The position numbers and the translations under genes were made by a program. Shown piece after piece: positions 7,193 through 17,900 of a stretch of 64,000 nt of DNA. Positions within the stretch are counted from its first letter, which is position 1. Each line of letters opens with the position of its first letter. The notes under the pieces are model-generated. The model did no database searches. It was not told where the DNA came from and was given only the letters and a program-made list of their open reading frames with translations. Origin of the DNA: Paludisphaera rhizosphaerae (GTDB taxonomy: Bacteria; Planctomycetota; Planctomycetia; Isosphaerales; Isosphaeraceae); the NCBI RefSeq assembly GCF_011065895.1, contig NZ_JAALCR010000025.1, positions 30,157 through 94,156 on the forward strand, read 5' to 3'.

Positions 7193-9751
7193 ATGTCCGG
7201 ACGCCCCGCCCCCATCGCCCGCCTCTTCGGCCGCCGCAGCGCTCCCCGCCGCCGCAACGCCTTCGTCCCGACCCCGCTCGGGCCCGTCGCGCTGGAGACC
7301 CGCCAGTTGATGTCGACGGCCACGCTCTCGCAGGGGATTCTCACCGTCACCGGCACCAACAACGCGGACGTGATCACCGTCGCCGACAGCGGCGCGAACA
7401 TCGTCGTCGACGGCAAGTCGATCGCGAAGTCCTCGGTTTCGACGATCGTCGTCAACGGGCTGGGAGGCAAGGACACGATCGTCGTCGCGTCGACCAAGGC
7501 GGCCACGCTCAACGGCGGCGACGGCGACGACACCCTCGTCGCCGGCTCGGGCCGAGACGTCCTCAACGGCGGCGCTGGGAACAACGTCTACACGGGCACG
7601 ATCGACGCCGACCTGATCGTCGACCCCAAGCTGACCGCCGGCGTGAAGATGATCAAGGCGATCATGGACAAGTACCAGGCGCTCGGCGGCTCGGCCGGCT
7701 CGATGGGCCAGCCCACCGGCAGCCAGATGAGCGGCGGCGACGGCTCGTGGATCGACTTCAAGGGGGGGCGGATCGCCTACTCGCCGTCGACCGGGGCGCA
7801 CTCGGTGGTCGGGGCGATCCTTGACAAGTACAACTCGCTCGGCGGGCCGGCCGGCGCTCTGGGCTTCCCCGTGACCGACGAGGCCAACTGGGTCACGTCC
7901 GCCTGGCGGGTCAGCCAGTTCAAGAACGGCGGCATCTTCTGGAACAACGGCACCGGCGCGCTGGCGTTCTCCGGGACGATCTGGCAGAGGTATCGCAACA
8001 TGGGCGGGCCGGTCGGCGGCCTGGGCCTGCCGCACGACGCCCAGCAGTCGATGCCGACGTATGACTACTGCGAGTTCGAAGGCGGGACGATCCTCGCCGC
8101 CAAGGGGGGCCCGGCGTACATCGTCAAGGGCGCCATCCTGGACAAGTACTATTCCCTCCAGGGCTGGTTCGGCAAGCTGGGCCTCCCCACCTCCGACGAG
8201 CTGACGGTCGGCTCGGCGAAGGTCAGCCACTTCCAGAACGGCTCGATCTACTGGACGGGCGACCTCGGCGCGAAGGTGCTGTACGGGGCGTTCCGCGACA
8301 AGTACCAGGCCCTGGGCGGCCCGGCCGGGTTCCTCGGCATGCCGATGCAGGACCAGCAGACGGCCGACCCCCGATTGGCCGGCGGCGACTGGTGCAACCT
8401 CCAGGGGGGGACGCTCGTGCTGGCCCCCAACGGCCAGGTCTACGAGGTCCACGGCGCGATCCTCGACAAGTATTACTCGCTCGGCGGCGGCTACGGCCTG
8501 CTGGGCGTGCCCCTCTCCGACGAGTACCAGAGCTCCGACGGCTGGCGGGTCTCCAACTTCCAGTACGGCACGATCATGTGGCGCGGCGACAAGGGGGGCG
8601 CCCACCTGCTCTTCAACCGCAACGACGTCGTCGCCGCCCTGAAGCGCTCCGAGCGCGACGGAGTCCTCGACGCCGGCGAGTTCAGCTACTTCAAGACGAT
8701 CGCCAACGACGCCAACGTCTACATCCCCGACTGGGTCCGTTACCTGACCCAGAAGGTCATCAACGGCGACAAGGCGAATTACTACTCGCAGGGCCAGTAC
8801 GTGAACAACCTCTATGCGGGGGCTCCGGCGAGGTCCGTGGACCTGCTGGAGAAGGAGTGGTTCGAGGGCGCCGACCGTCCGCTCACGAACTTCGTCCGGA
8901 CCAACAGCGACGGGACCTGGACCACCGTCAACGGCGGCGCGTATTCGGCGGTCGCCGGGCCGCTGTTCGGCGCCAACGGGCCCGTCTACACCGACGTTTA
9001 TCAGGGGAACCTCGGCGACTGCTACTTGCTGGCCTCGCTGGCGGAGACGGCCTACCGCGACCCGACGTCGATCCAAAACATGTTCATCGACAATGGCGAC
9101 GGGACGTTCACCGTCCGGTTCTTTCAGAACAGCTCGCCGAGGTATGTGACGGTGGATCGCCAGCTTCCCAGCGGCGGCGGCGCGTTCGCCCAGACGACGG
9201 CCGGGCCGATCTGGGTCGCCCTGGCGGAGAAGGCGTACGCCCAGTTGAATGAGTCGGGATGGCTGGCGACGTCGGCCCTCGGGTTGAACAGCTACGGCGC
9301 GATCGAGAGCGGCAAGGCCTCGTACGCGCTGGCCGTCGTCACCGGTCGATCGACGGCCGCCGACACGACGGACATCGACTCGGCCTGGGCCGCGGGCAAG
9401 TCCGTGATCCTGGACACGGCCGCCACCAAGCTCTCGTACCTGGTCCCTAACCACTCGTACGCGGTGGTCGGCTACAACGCGACGACGAAGCTCTACACCC
9501 TGTTCAACCCCTGGGGCGTCAACGGCGGGACCATGCCGGACGGAACCCATCGTCAGGGGGTGATCTATGAACTCGCCTCCTCCATCAAGAGCGACTTCTC
9601 GAACTCGGTTCTGACCAAGTCCGCCGCCACGGGCGGAACCGCGACCGAGGCCGTCCGCGAGCTGGCCGCCATCACCCCCGCCGTTCAGCCCCGGTTCGTC
9701 CGCGGCGCGGGCTGGACGTCGCGGATGTGGTCGACGCCGCTGAGCGCCTGA
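7193..9751 (+). CDS. LGFP-repeat protein with C-terminal calpain-type cysteine protease domain
   Basis: Product of 852 residues; the ATG at 7193 has GGAG 9 bases upstream. The N-terminus (Arg-rich leader, then ALETRQLMS at residues 34-41) and the GGDGDD section match the 5116 gene, followed by about six LGFP units to roughly residue 470. The last 280 residues resemble the papain-like C2 (calpain) peptidase core. The nucleophile is Cys610 in LGDCYLLAS, the histidine is His754 in NHSYAVVGY and the asparagine is Asn772 in FNPWG, so all three catalytic positions are present and in order. Calpain-like domains are common in planctomycetes. Here the protease is probably exported and tethered by the LGFP region. 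No calcium-binding C2L domain is obvious. Substrate unknown. Confidence 0.88.
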   Translation: MSGRPAPIARLFGRRSAPRRRNAFVPTPLGPVALETRQLMSTATLSQGILTVTGTNNADVITVADSGANIVVDGKSIAKSSVSTIVVNGLGGKDTIVVASTKAATLNGGDGDDTLVAGSGRDVLNGGAGNNVYTGTIDADLIVDPKLTAGVKMIKAIMDKYQALGGSAGSMGQPTGSQMSGGDGSWIDFKGGRIAYSPSTGAHSVVGAILDKYNSLGGPAGALGFPVTDEANWVTSAWRVSQFKNGGIFWNNGTGALAFSGTIWQRYRNMGGPVGGLGLPHDAQQSMPTYDYCEFEGGTILAAKGGPAYIVKGAILDKYYSLQGWFGKLGLPTSDELTVGSAKVSHFQNGSIYWTGDLGAKVLYGAFRDKYQALGGPAGFLGMPMQDQQTADPRLAGGDWCNLQGGTLVLAPNGQVYEVHGAILDKYYSLGGGYGLLGVPLSDEYQSSDGWRVSNFQYGTIMWRGDKGGAHLLFNRNDVVAALKRSERDGVLDAGEFSYFKTIANDANVYIPDWVRYLTQKVINGDKANYYSQGQYVNNLYAGAPARSVDLLEKEWFEGADRPLTNFVRTNSDGTWTTVNGGAYSAVAGPLFGANGPVYTDVYQGNLGDCYLLASLAETAYRDPTSIQNMFIDNGDGTFTVRFFQNSSPRYVTVDRQLPSGGGAFAQTTAGPIWVALAEKAYAQLNESGWLATSALGLNSYGAIESGKASYALAVVTGRSTAADTTDIDSAWAAGKSVILDTAATKLSYLVPNHSYAVVGYNATTKLYTLFNPWGVNGGTMPDGTHRQGVIYELASSIKSDFSNSVLTKSAATGGTATEAVRELAAITPAVQPRFVRGAGWTSRMWSTPLSA

Positions 9752-9790
9752 GGCTTCAAACGCGAATCGCGCGAATGAGAGTAGACCCTG

Positions 9791-10001
9791 GCGGCCTTCC
9801 CCCCTCGCGGGGGAGAGTCCGTTAGGGTCGCTGCTCCTGAAAAAGTATCGGGTCGTCAGCCCGCCAGGATAGGGAAGCCGCGCAGCGGCGGGTGAGGGTC
9901 AGCGGATTTTGGAGGACACGTCGGTCATGACTCGCTCAATCCGAAGCGCGACGACCCTCATCCGGCCTTCGGCCACCTTCTCCCGGGGGGAGAAGGGACA
10001 T
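9791..10001. repeat. REP-like paired hairpin repeat upstream of kinase gene
   Basis: Degenerate members of the dispersed intergenic family lie at 9791-9829 (GGCCTTCCCCCCTCGCGGGG) and, in opposite orientation, at 9950-10001 (CCCTCATCCGGCCTTCGGCC then a CTTCTCCC/GGGAGAAG stem). The 352-bp gap before the kinase start contains little else; no gene is supported in it. Confidence 0.7.
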
Positions 10002-10103
10002 CTCATATCGGCCTCGTTGAATGTCGATCGCACGCCCTGGCCTCGTCCGTTCCGTCCGCATACACTCGCTCCATATTCAATTCCCTTCACATCGGCGGTC
10101 CCC

Positions 10104-13100
10104 ATGAACGAACGATCCGTCTTCCTGGCGGCGCTGGAGATCGAGGACCCCGAGGCTCGCCGGGCCTTTCTGGACGAGGCCTGCCGCGACGACGCGTCGC
10201 TCCGCGCCCGGATCGACGAGTTGCTGGCGGCGCTCCACGAGACCAGGGGGTTCATGAATCGGCCGGCGGCGGAGGCGTCGTCGTTCGATCCTCCCACCGA
10301 ATTGCACGGCGCGTTCCCCGTCCCGCCGGAGCCGCCAGCCGGCGCGACGGGTCAACTGCTGGCGGGGCGGTACCTCGTCGGTCCCGAGATCGGTCGGGGC
10401 GGGATGGGGACCGTCTACCGGGCCGAGCAGGTCGCTCCGGTGAAGCGTCCCGTGGCCGTCAAGCTGGTCAACCCGGGCATGGACTCGCGATCCGTCCTGC
10501 TGCGGTTCGAGGCCGAACGCCAGGCCCTGGCCGTGATGGACCACCCCAACATCGCCAAGGTCCTCGACGCCGGCGCCGCCGCCGACGGCCGGCCGTTCTT
10601 CGTCATGGAGCTGGTCAAGGGCGCGCCGCTGACCGAGTACTGCGACTCGAAGCGGCTGCCGGTGGCCGATCGCCTGGAGCTGTTCCGCAAGGTCTGCTCG
10701 GCCGTGCAGCACGCCCATCAAAAGGGGGTGATCCACCGCGATTTGAAGCCGTCGAACGTGCTGGTGGAGGAACGCGACGGCGCGGCGTCGCCCAAGGTGA
10801 TCGACTTCGGGCTGGCGAAGGCGGTGGGGGGCGCGGCGTTGACGGAGCAGACGCTCGACTCGTCGCCGGGTTCGGTGGCGGGGACGCCCTTGTACATGGC
10901 GCCCGAGCAGGCGGGGGCCGAGGCCCGCGACGTGGACACTCGCGCCGACGTTTACGCGTTGGGGGCGATGCTCTACGAGCTGCTGACGGGGACGCCGCCG
11001 ATCGGCCGCGACACGCTGCGTCGCGCCGCCTGGCACGAGGTGCTGCGGGCCATCCGCGAGGACGAACCGCCGCCGCCCTCCAGCCGGATCGGCTCGGCGG
11101 CCGACCTCCCCTCGGTGGCGGCGAACCGCGACGCCGAGCCCGTGCGGCTGGGCCGGTTCGTGCGTGGGGATCTGGACTGGGTGGTGATGAAGGCGTTGGA
11201 GAAGGATCGGTCGCGGCGGTACGACTCGGCCGCGGCGTTCGGCGCCGACCTGGAGCGGTTCCTCAACCACGAGCCGGTGTCGGCGGGGCCGCCGACGCTG
11301 CGCTATCGGCTTGGCAAGTTCGCGGCGCGGAACCGGGCGGCGGTCACGGCGGCCTCGTTGATCTTCCTGTCGCTGGCCGCCGGGACCGTGGCCGCGACGC
11401 TCGGCATGATGGAGGCCCGCCGCCAACGCGACGCCGCCGACAAGGCGCTCCACCAGGCGGAGACGAACCTGGACTACGCCCGGAAAGGGAACGCGATCCT
11501 TGGCTCCGTCTTCGAGGGGCTCAACCCGGAGCGCATCACCGATCGGCCCTTGCAGGACGTCCTGAAGGAGAACCTGGCGACAGCCGCGCGCGACCTGGAC
11601 GCGGCGGGGCTGGGCGACCCCTCGGCCGTGGCCGAGATGCAGCAAACGCTCGGCGTTTCGCTGATGGGCCTGGGCGACTACGACGCGGCGACCGCCCTGC
11701 TGGAGAAGGCCGCCGCCGACCTTGCCGAGAAGCTCGGCCCCGACGATCGCAAGACGCTCGTGTGTCGCACCGCTCTGGGCGAGATCCATCGCACGGCCGG
11801 CCGGCTCGACAAGGCCGTGCCGCTTCTGGATGCGACGCTCGCGACGATGAAGGCGAAGCTCGGCCCCGACGACCCCGACACTCTCACCTGCATGAACAAC
11901 CTCGCGCTGGCGTACCGGGACGCCGGACGGTTCGCCGAGGCCGTCGCGTTGTGGGAGCCGGCGCTCGCCGCGAGGAAGGCGAAGCTCGGACCCGACGATC
12001 CGGCGACCCTTCTCGCCATGAACAGCCTGGCGAACGGCTACATGGACCTCGGCCGCTTCGCCGAGGCGACGTCGCTCTGGGAGCAGGCCCTGGCGGGCCG
12101 CAAGGCGAAGCTCGGCCCCGACCACCCCCACACTCTCAACACGATGGACAACCTGGCCGGCGCCTACGCGGCCGTCGGGCGGCGGGACGAGGCGTTGAAG
12201 CTCTGGGAGGAGACGCTTCGGCTGACCAAGGCCCGCCTCGGCAACGACCATCCCGACTCGCTCGTCGCCATGAACAACCTGGCCGGCACCTTGCGCGACG
12301 CCAACCGGCCCCTTGAAGCCGTGCCGATCCACGAGGAGGCGCTGCGGCTGATGCGCCTCAAGTTCGGCCCCGACCACCCCACCACCTTGCAGGCCATGAA
12401 CAACCTGGCCGGCGATTACTGGATGGCCCTCCAGTTCGACAAGGCGGAGCCGATCTTCGAGGAGGTGCTGGCCCTACGCAAGGCGAAGCTCGGCCCCGAC
12501 CATCCCGACGTCCCCGGCGCCATGAACAACCTGGCCACCGTCTACCGCGACGGCGGCAAGATCGATAAGGCGATCCCGCTGTACCAGCAGGTGATCCCTC
12601 TGCTGGAGAAGGCTCGCGGGCGGGATCATCCCTACACCCAGAGCGCCATCGGCAATCTGGGCATGGCCTACCTCTACACCAAGCGGTCCGCCGAGGCCGT
12701 CCCGCTGCTGGAAGAGACTCACGCCGCCAGTCGATCCAACCCGACGCTCGCCTGGGCCGGCCCGTTCCTGCTCGACGCCTACGCCTCCACGGGCAAGAAC
12801 GACGAGGCCGCCAAGCTGATCCCGGAGATCCTCGCCGAGGCCCGTCGCGCCAACCCCAAGGACAGCCCGACGCTCTCCTCGCGGATCGCCGAGTGCAGTC
12901 TGATGCTCCTGCGGATCGGGAAGTTCGCTGAGGCCGAGCCCCTGCTCCGCGAGAATCTCGACATCCGTCGCCGCACCCAGCCCGACTCCTGGAGCACCTT
13001 CAACACCATGTCCCAACTCGGCGGCGCGCTGCTGGGTCAAAAGAAGTACGACGAGGCCGAGCCCCTGCTGGTGCAAGGCTACGAGGGCCTCCAGCAGCGC

Positions 13101-13226
13101 CGGGAGGCCATCCCTCCCCAGGCTGCCGAGCGCATCCCCGAGGCCCTGAACCGTCTGATCGAACTCTACAACGCCACCAACCGTCCCGACGAGGCCGCCA
13201 AACGGCAGGCCGAGCGCAAGCCCTGA
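10104..13226 (+). CDS. Transmembrane Ser/Thr protein kinase with kinesin-light-chain-like TPR array
   Basis: Product of 1040 residues. The start MNERSVFLAALEIEDPEA matches the paralogue ending at the left window edge; the in-frame upstream extension comes from repeat DNA and was excluded. The kinase domain covers roughly residues 85-360, with [22 protein letters not shown] (near 210), DFGLAK (near 233) and APEQ. One transmembrane helix lies near 411-436. From about residue 519 to 1020 there are some eleven 42-residue TPR units with the recurring KAKLGPDHPDT and MNNLA signatures typical of TPR_10 repeats. It should sense something through the TPR half and phosphorylate cytoplasmic targets, but neither is identifiable. 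The DNA of the kinase half is nearly identical to that of the left-edge gene. Confidence 0.92.
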   Translation: MNERSVFLAALEIEDPEARRAFLDEACRDDASLRARIDELLAALHETRGFMNRPAAEASSFDPPTELHGAFPVPPEPPAGATGQLLAGRYLVGPEIGRGGMGTVYRAEQVAPVKRPVAVKLVNPGMDSRSVLLRFEAERQALAVMDHPNIAKVLDAGAAADGRPFFVMELVKGAPLTEYCDSKRLPVADRLELFRKVCSAVQHAHQKGVIHRDLKPSNVLVEERDGAASPKVIDFGLAKAVGGAALTEQTLDSSPGSVAGTPLYMAPEQAGAEARDVDTRADVYALGAMLYELLTGTPPIGRDTLRRAAWHEVLRAIREDEPPPPSSRIGSAADLPSVAANRDAEPVRLGRFVRGDLDWVVMKALEKDRSRRYDSAAAFGADLERFLNHEPVSAGPPTLRYRLGKFAARNRAAVTAASLIFLSLAAGTVAATLGMMEARRQRDAADKALHQAETNLDYARKGNAILGSVFEGLNPERITDRPLQDVLKENLATAARDLDAAGLGDPSAVAEMQQTLGVSLMGLGDYDAATALLEKAAADLAEKLGPDDRKTLVCRTALGEIHRTAGRLDKAVPLLDATLATMKAKLGPDDPDTLTCMNNLALAYRDAGRFAEAVALWEPALAARKAKLGPDDPATLLAMNSLANGYMDLGRFAEATSLWEQALAGRKAKLGPDHPHTLNTMDNLAGAYAAVGRRDEALKLWEETLRLTKARLGNDHPDSLVAMNNLAGTLRDANRPLEAVPIHEEALRLMRLKFGPDHPTTLQAMNNLAGDYWMALQFDKAEPIFEEVLALRKAKLGPDHPDVPGAMNNLATVYRDGGKIDKAIPLYQQVIPLLEKARGRDHPYTQSAIGNLGMAYLYTKRSAEAVPLLEETHAASRSNPTLAWAGPFLLDAYASTGKNDEAAKLIPEILAEARRANPKDSPTLSSRIAECSLMLLRIGKFAEAEPLLRENLDIRRRTQPDSWSTFNTMSQLGGALLGQKKYDEAEPLLVQGYEGLQQRREAIPPQAAERIPEALNRLIELYNATNRPDEAAKRQAERKP
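10331..11270. repeat. Inverted repeat, copy B (partner of 1066-2010)
   Basis: This is the second copy of the kinase-domain DNA, in opposite orientation and separated from copy A by 8.3 kb. The identity ends sharply at CCTCAACCAC on the downstream side, where the transmembrane and TPR parts begin to differ. Confidence 0.9.
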
Positions 13227-13524
13227 TCCGGCGAATCCTGGAGTCAGCCCCGACAGGACATTGAGATTCGACGGATTGGTCCTCGCTCCGGGATCGGGCT
13301 GAAGGTCTATTTCCGCCGGGCCGACAAAAGGTTGGAATTGACGATGAGGTTCATCGCGCGCGCCCTTCTCGACGTGATGAACCGCAAGATCCCCGCCGCG
13401 ACGAACGAGGCGGGGGTCGGCGTCTCCTCGGCGACCTTCACGGTCGTCGGCTTCCAACCGCTCCGGATCGAACGCGCCCCTCTGGGCCGATCGCGCCGGG
13501 CCGAGACCTCGATGCGGAGATTCC

Positions 13525-14847
13525 ATGAGGACCTTCGACCTGATCGCGATTCTGATCGTCGTGGCCGCCCTCTTCAGCTACATCAACTTCAAGGTGCTGA
13601 AGCTCCCTTCCGCCATCGGGCTGATGACGCTGACGCTGGCGTTCTCCGTGACGGTGTTCATCGTCGGCCACGCCTCGCCGGCGGCCGGGGCCTGGATCGA
13701 CGGCCTGATGAGTCGGGTCGACCTGAACGAGGCGCTCTTGCACGGGATGCTGGGGTTTCTCCTTTTCGCCGGCGCGTTGCACGTCGACCTGGGGGACCTC
13801 GCCCGGAACCGTTGGCCGATCGCGGCCCTGTCGACGTTCGGGGTCCTGATCTCGACGGCGGTCGTCGGCGTGCTGACCTGGGGATTGCTGGTCTTGATCG
13901 GCCTGCCGATCCGGTTCATTGACTGCCTGCTGTTCGGCGCCTTGATCTCTCCCACCGACCCGATCGCCGTGCTCGGACTGCTCAAGCGAGTCGGCGTTCC
14001 GAAGACGCTGGAGGTCCAGATCGCCGGCGAGTCCCTGTTCAACGACGGCGTGGGGGTCGTCGTCTTCACCGGCTTGCTGGGGATCGCCGCGGGGATCCAC
14101 GCTCCCGACGACGTCGGCCACGTCGCCTCTCTGTTCGCCCAGGAGACGCTCGGCGGCGCTCTGTTCGGGCTGATCGCCGGCTTCCTCGTCTTCCTGATGC
14201 TGCGGTCGGTCGACGACTACAAGGTGGAGGTCCTCCTCTCGCTGGGGCTGGTCGCCGGCGGCTACGCGCTGGCGGACGCCTGGCATCTCTCCGCGCCCAT
14301 CGCCATGGTCGTGGCCGGGCTGATGATCGGGAACCACGGGCGGACCTTCGCCATGTCGGAGACCACGAACGAGCGCCTCGACATGTTCTGGGAGTTGATC
14401 GACGAGGCTCTCAACGCGGTGCTCTTCGTGCTGATCGGGCTGGAGGTCCTCCTCCTGAGCTTCACGCCGAAGACCCTCGTCGCGGGGCTGCTGGTCGTCC
14501 CGATCGTTCTCGCGGCCCGGGCGGTCTCGGTCGCCCTGCCGGTTCGGGTGCTCCGCCGACGGGTTCGGTTCGAGCCCTCCACAGTGCGGATTCTGACCTG
14601 GGGCGGCCTGCGGGGGGGCATCTCGGTGGCGCTGGCGCTGTCGATCCCGGGCGGCGCTTCGCCGTATGCGGTCCCCGGCCGTGACGTGATCCTGGTGATC
14701 ACGTACGTCGTGGTGATCTTCTCCATCCTCGTGCAGGGGCTGACCGTCGGTCCGTTGACCCAACGGTGGCTCTCCGAGACGGGCGAGCCCGCCTCCCTGA
14801 TCACCATCGACGACGACGGCGCCGTCCCGGCGCAGGAATTGGGCTGA
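13525..14847 (+). CDS. Na+/H+ antiporter, CPA1 (NhaP-like) family
   Basis: Product of 440 residues, hydrophobic almost throughout with about 12 membrane helices, beginning MRTFDLIAILIVVAALFSY after a GGAG ribosome site. The signature of the CPA1 cation/proton exchangers is clear in GALISPTDPIAVLGLLKRVG and IAGESLFNDGVGVVVF, where the two acidic clusters (TDP and ND) form the ion site. WGGLRGGISVALALSIP near the C-terminus is also characteristic. It should exchange cytoplasmic Na+ (or K+) for protons at the inner membrane. There is no long cytoplasmic C-terminal domain. The gene stands alone and is convergent with the secDF operon across a strong terminator. The 298 bp before it hold no recognisable gene. 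Confidence 0.93.
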   Translation: MRTFDLIAILIVVAALFSYINFKVLKLPSAIGLMTLTLAFSVTVFIVGHASPAAGAWIDGLMSRVDLNEALLHGMLGFLLFAGALHVDLGDLARNRWPIAALSTFGVLISTAVVGVLTWGLLVLIGLPIRFIDCLLFGALISPTDPIAVLGLLKRVGVPKTLEVQIAGESLFNDGVGVVVFTGLLGIAAGIHAPDDVGHVASLFAQETLGGALFGLIAGFLVFLMLRSVDDYKVEVLLSLGLVAGGYALADAWHLSAPIAMVVAGLMIGNHGRTFAMSETTNERLDMFWELIDEALNAVLFVLIGLEVLLLSFTPKTLVAGLLVVPIVLAARAVSVALPVRVLRRRVRFEPSTVRILTWGGLRGGISVALALSIPGGASPYAVPGRDVILVITYVVVIFSILVQGLTVGPLTQRWLSETGEPASLITIDDDGAVPAQELG

Positions 14848-14891
14848 GGCTCACGCAAAGCCCCAAGCAGCGGTCGGGGCGCCAAAGCAAA

Positions 14892-14923
14892 AAGGGCCCT
14901 CCCCGGTGATGGGGAGGGCCCTT
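14892..14923 (-). terminator. Strong intrinsic terminator of the tgt-yajC-secDF operon
   Basis: A perfect 13-bp stem (AAGGGCCCTCCCC / GGGGAGGGCCCTT) with a 6-base loop sits between the convergent antiporter and secDF genes. On the minus strand the stem runs into TTTTGCTTT, so it terminates secDF. It probably also stops the antiporter transcript, but less efficiently. Confidence 0.88.
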
Positions 14924-14959
14924 GGATGCGATCGACGGTCTCGTTGCTTCGGCCTCAGC

Positions 14960-17900
14960 TCAGCTCAGGCGGGAGGCGACGGCCGACTTGTCGCCGGGCT
15001 TGGAAGCGGCGCTGGGGGACGCTTCCTCGTGGCCGATCCAGTCGATGAGGATCGGCGTGGCGATGTAGACCGTGCTGTATGTGCCGCTGAGGAAGCCGAC
15101 GACCAGGGCGAAGGCGAAGCCGTGCAGGCCCTCGCCGCCCAGGACGTAGAGGACCAGCACGACGAGCCAGGCCGTCAGCGACGTCAGGATCGTGCGGCTG
15201 AGGGTCTGGTTGATGGCGTCGTTGACCAGCTTGGGGGTCAGGTGGGGGGTCTTCCCCTTGATCTCCCGGATGCGGTCGAAGATGACGATCGTGTCGTTGA
15301 CCGAGAAGCCGATGAGCGTCAGGAACGCCGCGACGATCGGCAGGTCGATCTTGAACTGGTCGATCATGAGCAGCGAGTTGAAGCCCGGGATCAAGGCCAG
15401 CCAGTAGCTGACGGCGATGGCGCCCAGGGTGATCAGCACGTCGTGGACAACGGCGAGCACCGCGGCCAGGCCGTAGGTGAACGAGTGGAACCGCCACCAG
15501 AGGTAGGCGACGATGATCACCCAGCTCGCCACGGTGGCGATGAGGGCCAGCGTCCGGGTTTCCGAGGCGACCGTGCTGCCGAAGTTGGCGATCCGCTCGA
15601 AGAGCATGTCGCGGTTGTTCGCCAGCGAGTCCTTCAGCGAGGCGAGCAGCGTCTTGGCGGCGTCGGGCTCCAGGTCGGTACGGAGCAGCAGCTTGGTGCC
15701 GCCGACGGCCGCCTTGTCGGCCGAACCGAGGGGGACGATCTCGAACCGCGAGGTCGGGTTGGCGATCTTGGCGGCGTCGAGCACGCGGGCGAACTCTGCC
15801 GCGACGACCTCCGCCGGCTTCTGAGTGCTGTTGAACGACGTGGTGTTGAACGACAGCTCGTACTCGCGGCCTCCGGCGAACCGGGCGGCCAGCGAGGGCG
15901 TGGTCGATTTGGCGTCGGCCGGGGCGCCCGCGATCGCCTTCTCGGCGCCGACGGTCATGTCGATCTTGGCGAGCGACGGGCCGAACGCCTCGATGATCTT
16001 GTTCTTCACCTGGACGGGGTCCTGATCGGTCGTCCGGATGTTGAACCGGGCGGCCTTCTCAGCCCCCTCGTGGCTGACGCGGAGGCTCTCGATCGTCACG
16101 TCGGGGAGCACGCCGGCCTTCTCGCGGACGAACTCGGTCCGCTGGCTGTCCGACAGGCTCTTGACCGTGGCGTCGGCCTCGTTCAGCCGGATGGTGACCA
16201 GGGTGCCGCCGGTGAAGTCGATGTTGTACATCGTCCGGCCGCGGGCGAAGAACGCCGCCAGGCCCAGCAGGATCAGGATCATCGACACGGCCATGCAGTA
16301 GTACCGGGGGCCGACGAAGTCGATGTTCGTCTTGTCCCAGAGCTTGCGGAAGTGCAACTCCTTGAGCCAGCCCTGCGAGTAGGCGGCCTCAAAGATGAAC
16401 CGCGACATGAAGACGGCCGTGAACAGGTTCCAGAGCATGCCCAGGATCATCGTGAGGGCGAAGCCCTTGACCTCCTCGGTCCCCACGGCGTAGAGCACGA
16501 TCGCGGCCAGCAGGTTGGTGACGTGCGAGTCGAAGATCGTCACCCAGGCTCGGTTGAAGCCGTTGCGGATCTGCTGCGACAGGCTGGCGCCCTTCTCCTT
16601 CTCTTCCCGCATGCGCTCGAAGACGAGCACGTTGGCGTCGACGGCCATGCCGATCGTCAGCGCCAGCCCGGCGAGGCCCGGCAGCGAGAACGTGGCCTGG
16701 ATGAAGGCCATCGAGCCGATCAGCAGGATCATGTTGGCGATCAGCGCGATGACGGCGACCACGCCGGCGAAGCGGTAATACCAGATCATGAAGATGGGCA
16801 CGATCAGCATCGAGACCCAGATGGCCCGCCAGCCCTTGGCGATCGAGTCTTCGCCGAGCGTCGGCCCGACGTTCTCTTCCTGGAGGGGAGTCGGGTTGAG
16901 GCTCGCCGGCAGGCTGCCGGCCTGGAGGATGTTGATGAGGTGATCGACTTCCTTGGCCTTGAAGCCCTGGCCGCCCCCTTCGATGATCCCCGAGTCGCGG
17001 ATCTCCGAGTTGATCGACGGCGCGGACATCACCAGGTTGTCGAGCAGAATCGCAAGCTGGTACCGGAAGGCGTCGCCTTCTTCGGGGAGGTGCTCGCGGG
17101 TCAACTGGCCGAACTTGCGGGCGCCGGTCCGGTTGAACTGGAAGCCGACGGCCGGCTGGAGCCGCTCGTCCTGCGCCGCGTAGGCGCGGGAGAGGAACTT
17201 GCCGGTGACGTCCTGGCGGTCCTCGACGCAGAGGATGTAGATCTCGGTCCGGCCTTCAGACACCTTCTCCTCGCGGATGATCGGGTCCGAGGGCATGGGG
17301 CGGGTCGGGTCGCCGCCGCGGATCTGGCTGGGGTTGTACGCCACCTCGTAAGAGGCGATCGACGCCAGGTTGTGGGGCTCGGTCAGGGTGAGGGTGTCGG
17401 CCGAGTTCCGCTCGATGGGGATCGCCAGCCGCTTCTCGGCCCCGGTCGAATCCTTGCCGGAGACGACCACTTCCACACCGGCGTAGAGGTCGCGCTTCCA
17501 GTTCTGCTTGGCGTCGGTGATGGACTTCTCGGTGAACTGGGGGTTGGTCCCGCTGGAGACCTCGCCCAGCCGGGCCCACTTGTACCGGGCGGGGGGCTTG
17601 GCCAGGCCGCCGGGGCCCAGGGCGCGGGAGGTCGCCTCGGAGTCGTGCTTGCGGTTGGCGAGGATCCGGAACTCGAGCGAGCCGACGTCCGTCAGCATGC
17701 TCTTGACCTCTTCAACCTCCTCCGGGCTGGCCTTGGGGAGGATGATCTCGATCCGGTTGCCGCCGACGCTGCGGATCGGCGTCTCCTTGACGCCCTGGGG
17801 ATCCGCCCGCTGTTTCAGGGCCGCAATCAGCTCCTGCATGTTGAAGTTCTTGGCCGAGGCGCTCTCCTTGGCGACCTCGTACACCAGGATCGTCCCCCCG

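Noticed and set aside
13332..13524. Possible small gene between the kinase and antiporter
   Set aside because: The open frame runs on into the antiporter in another frame, has no conserved feature and no clear start.
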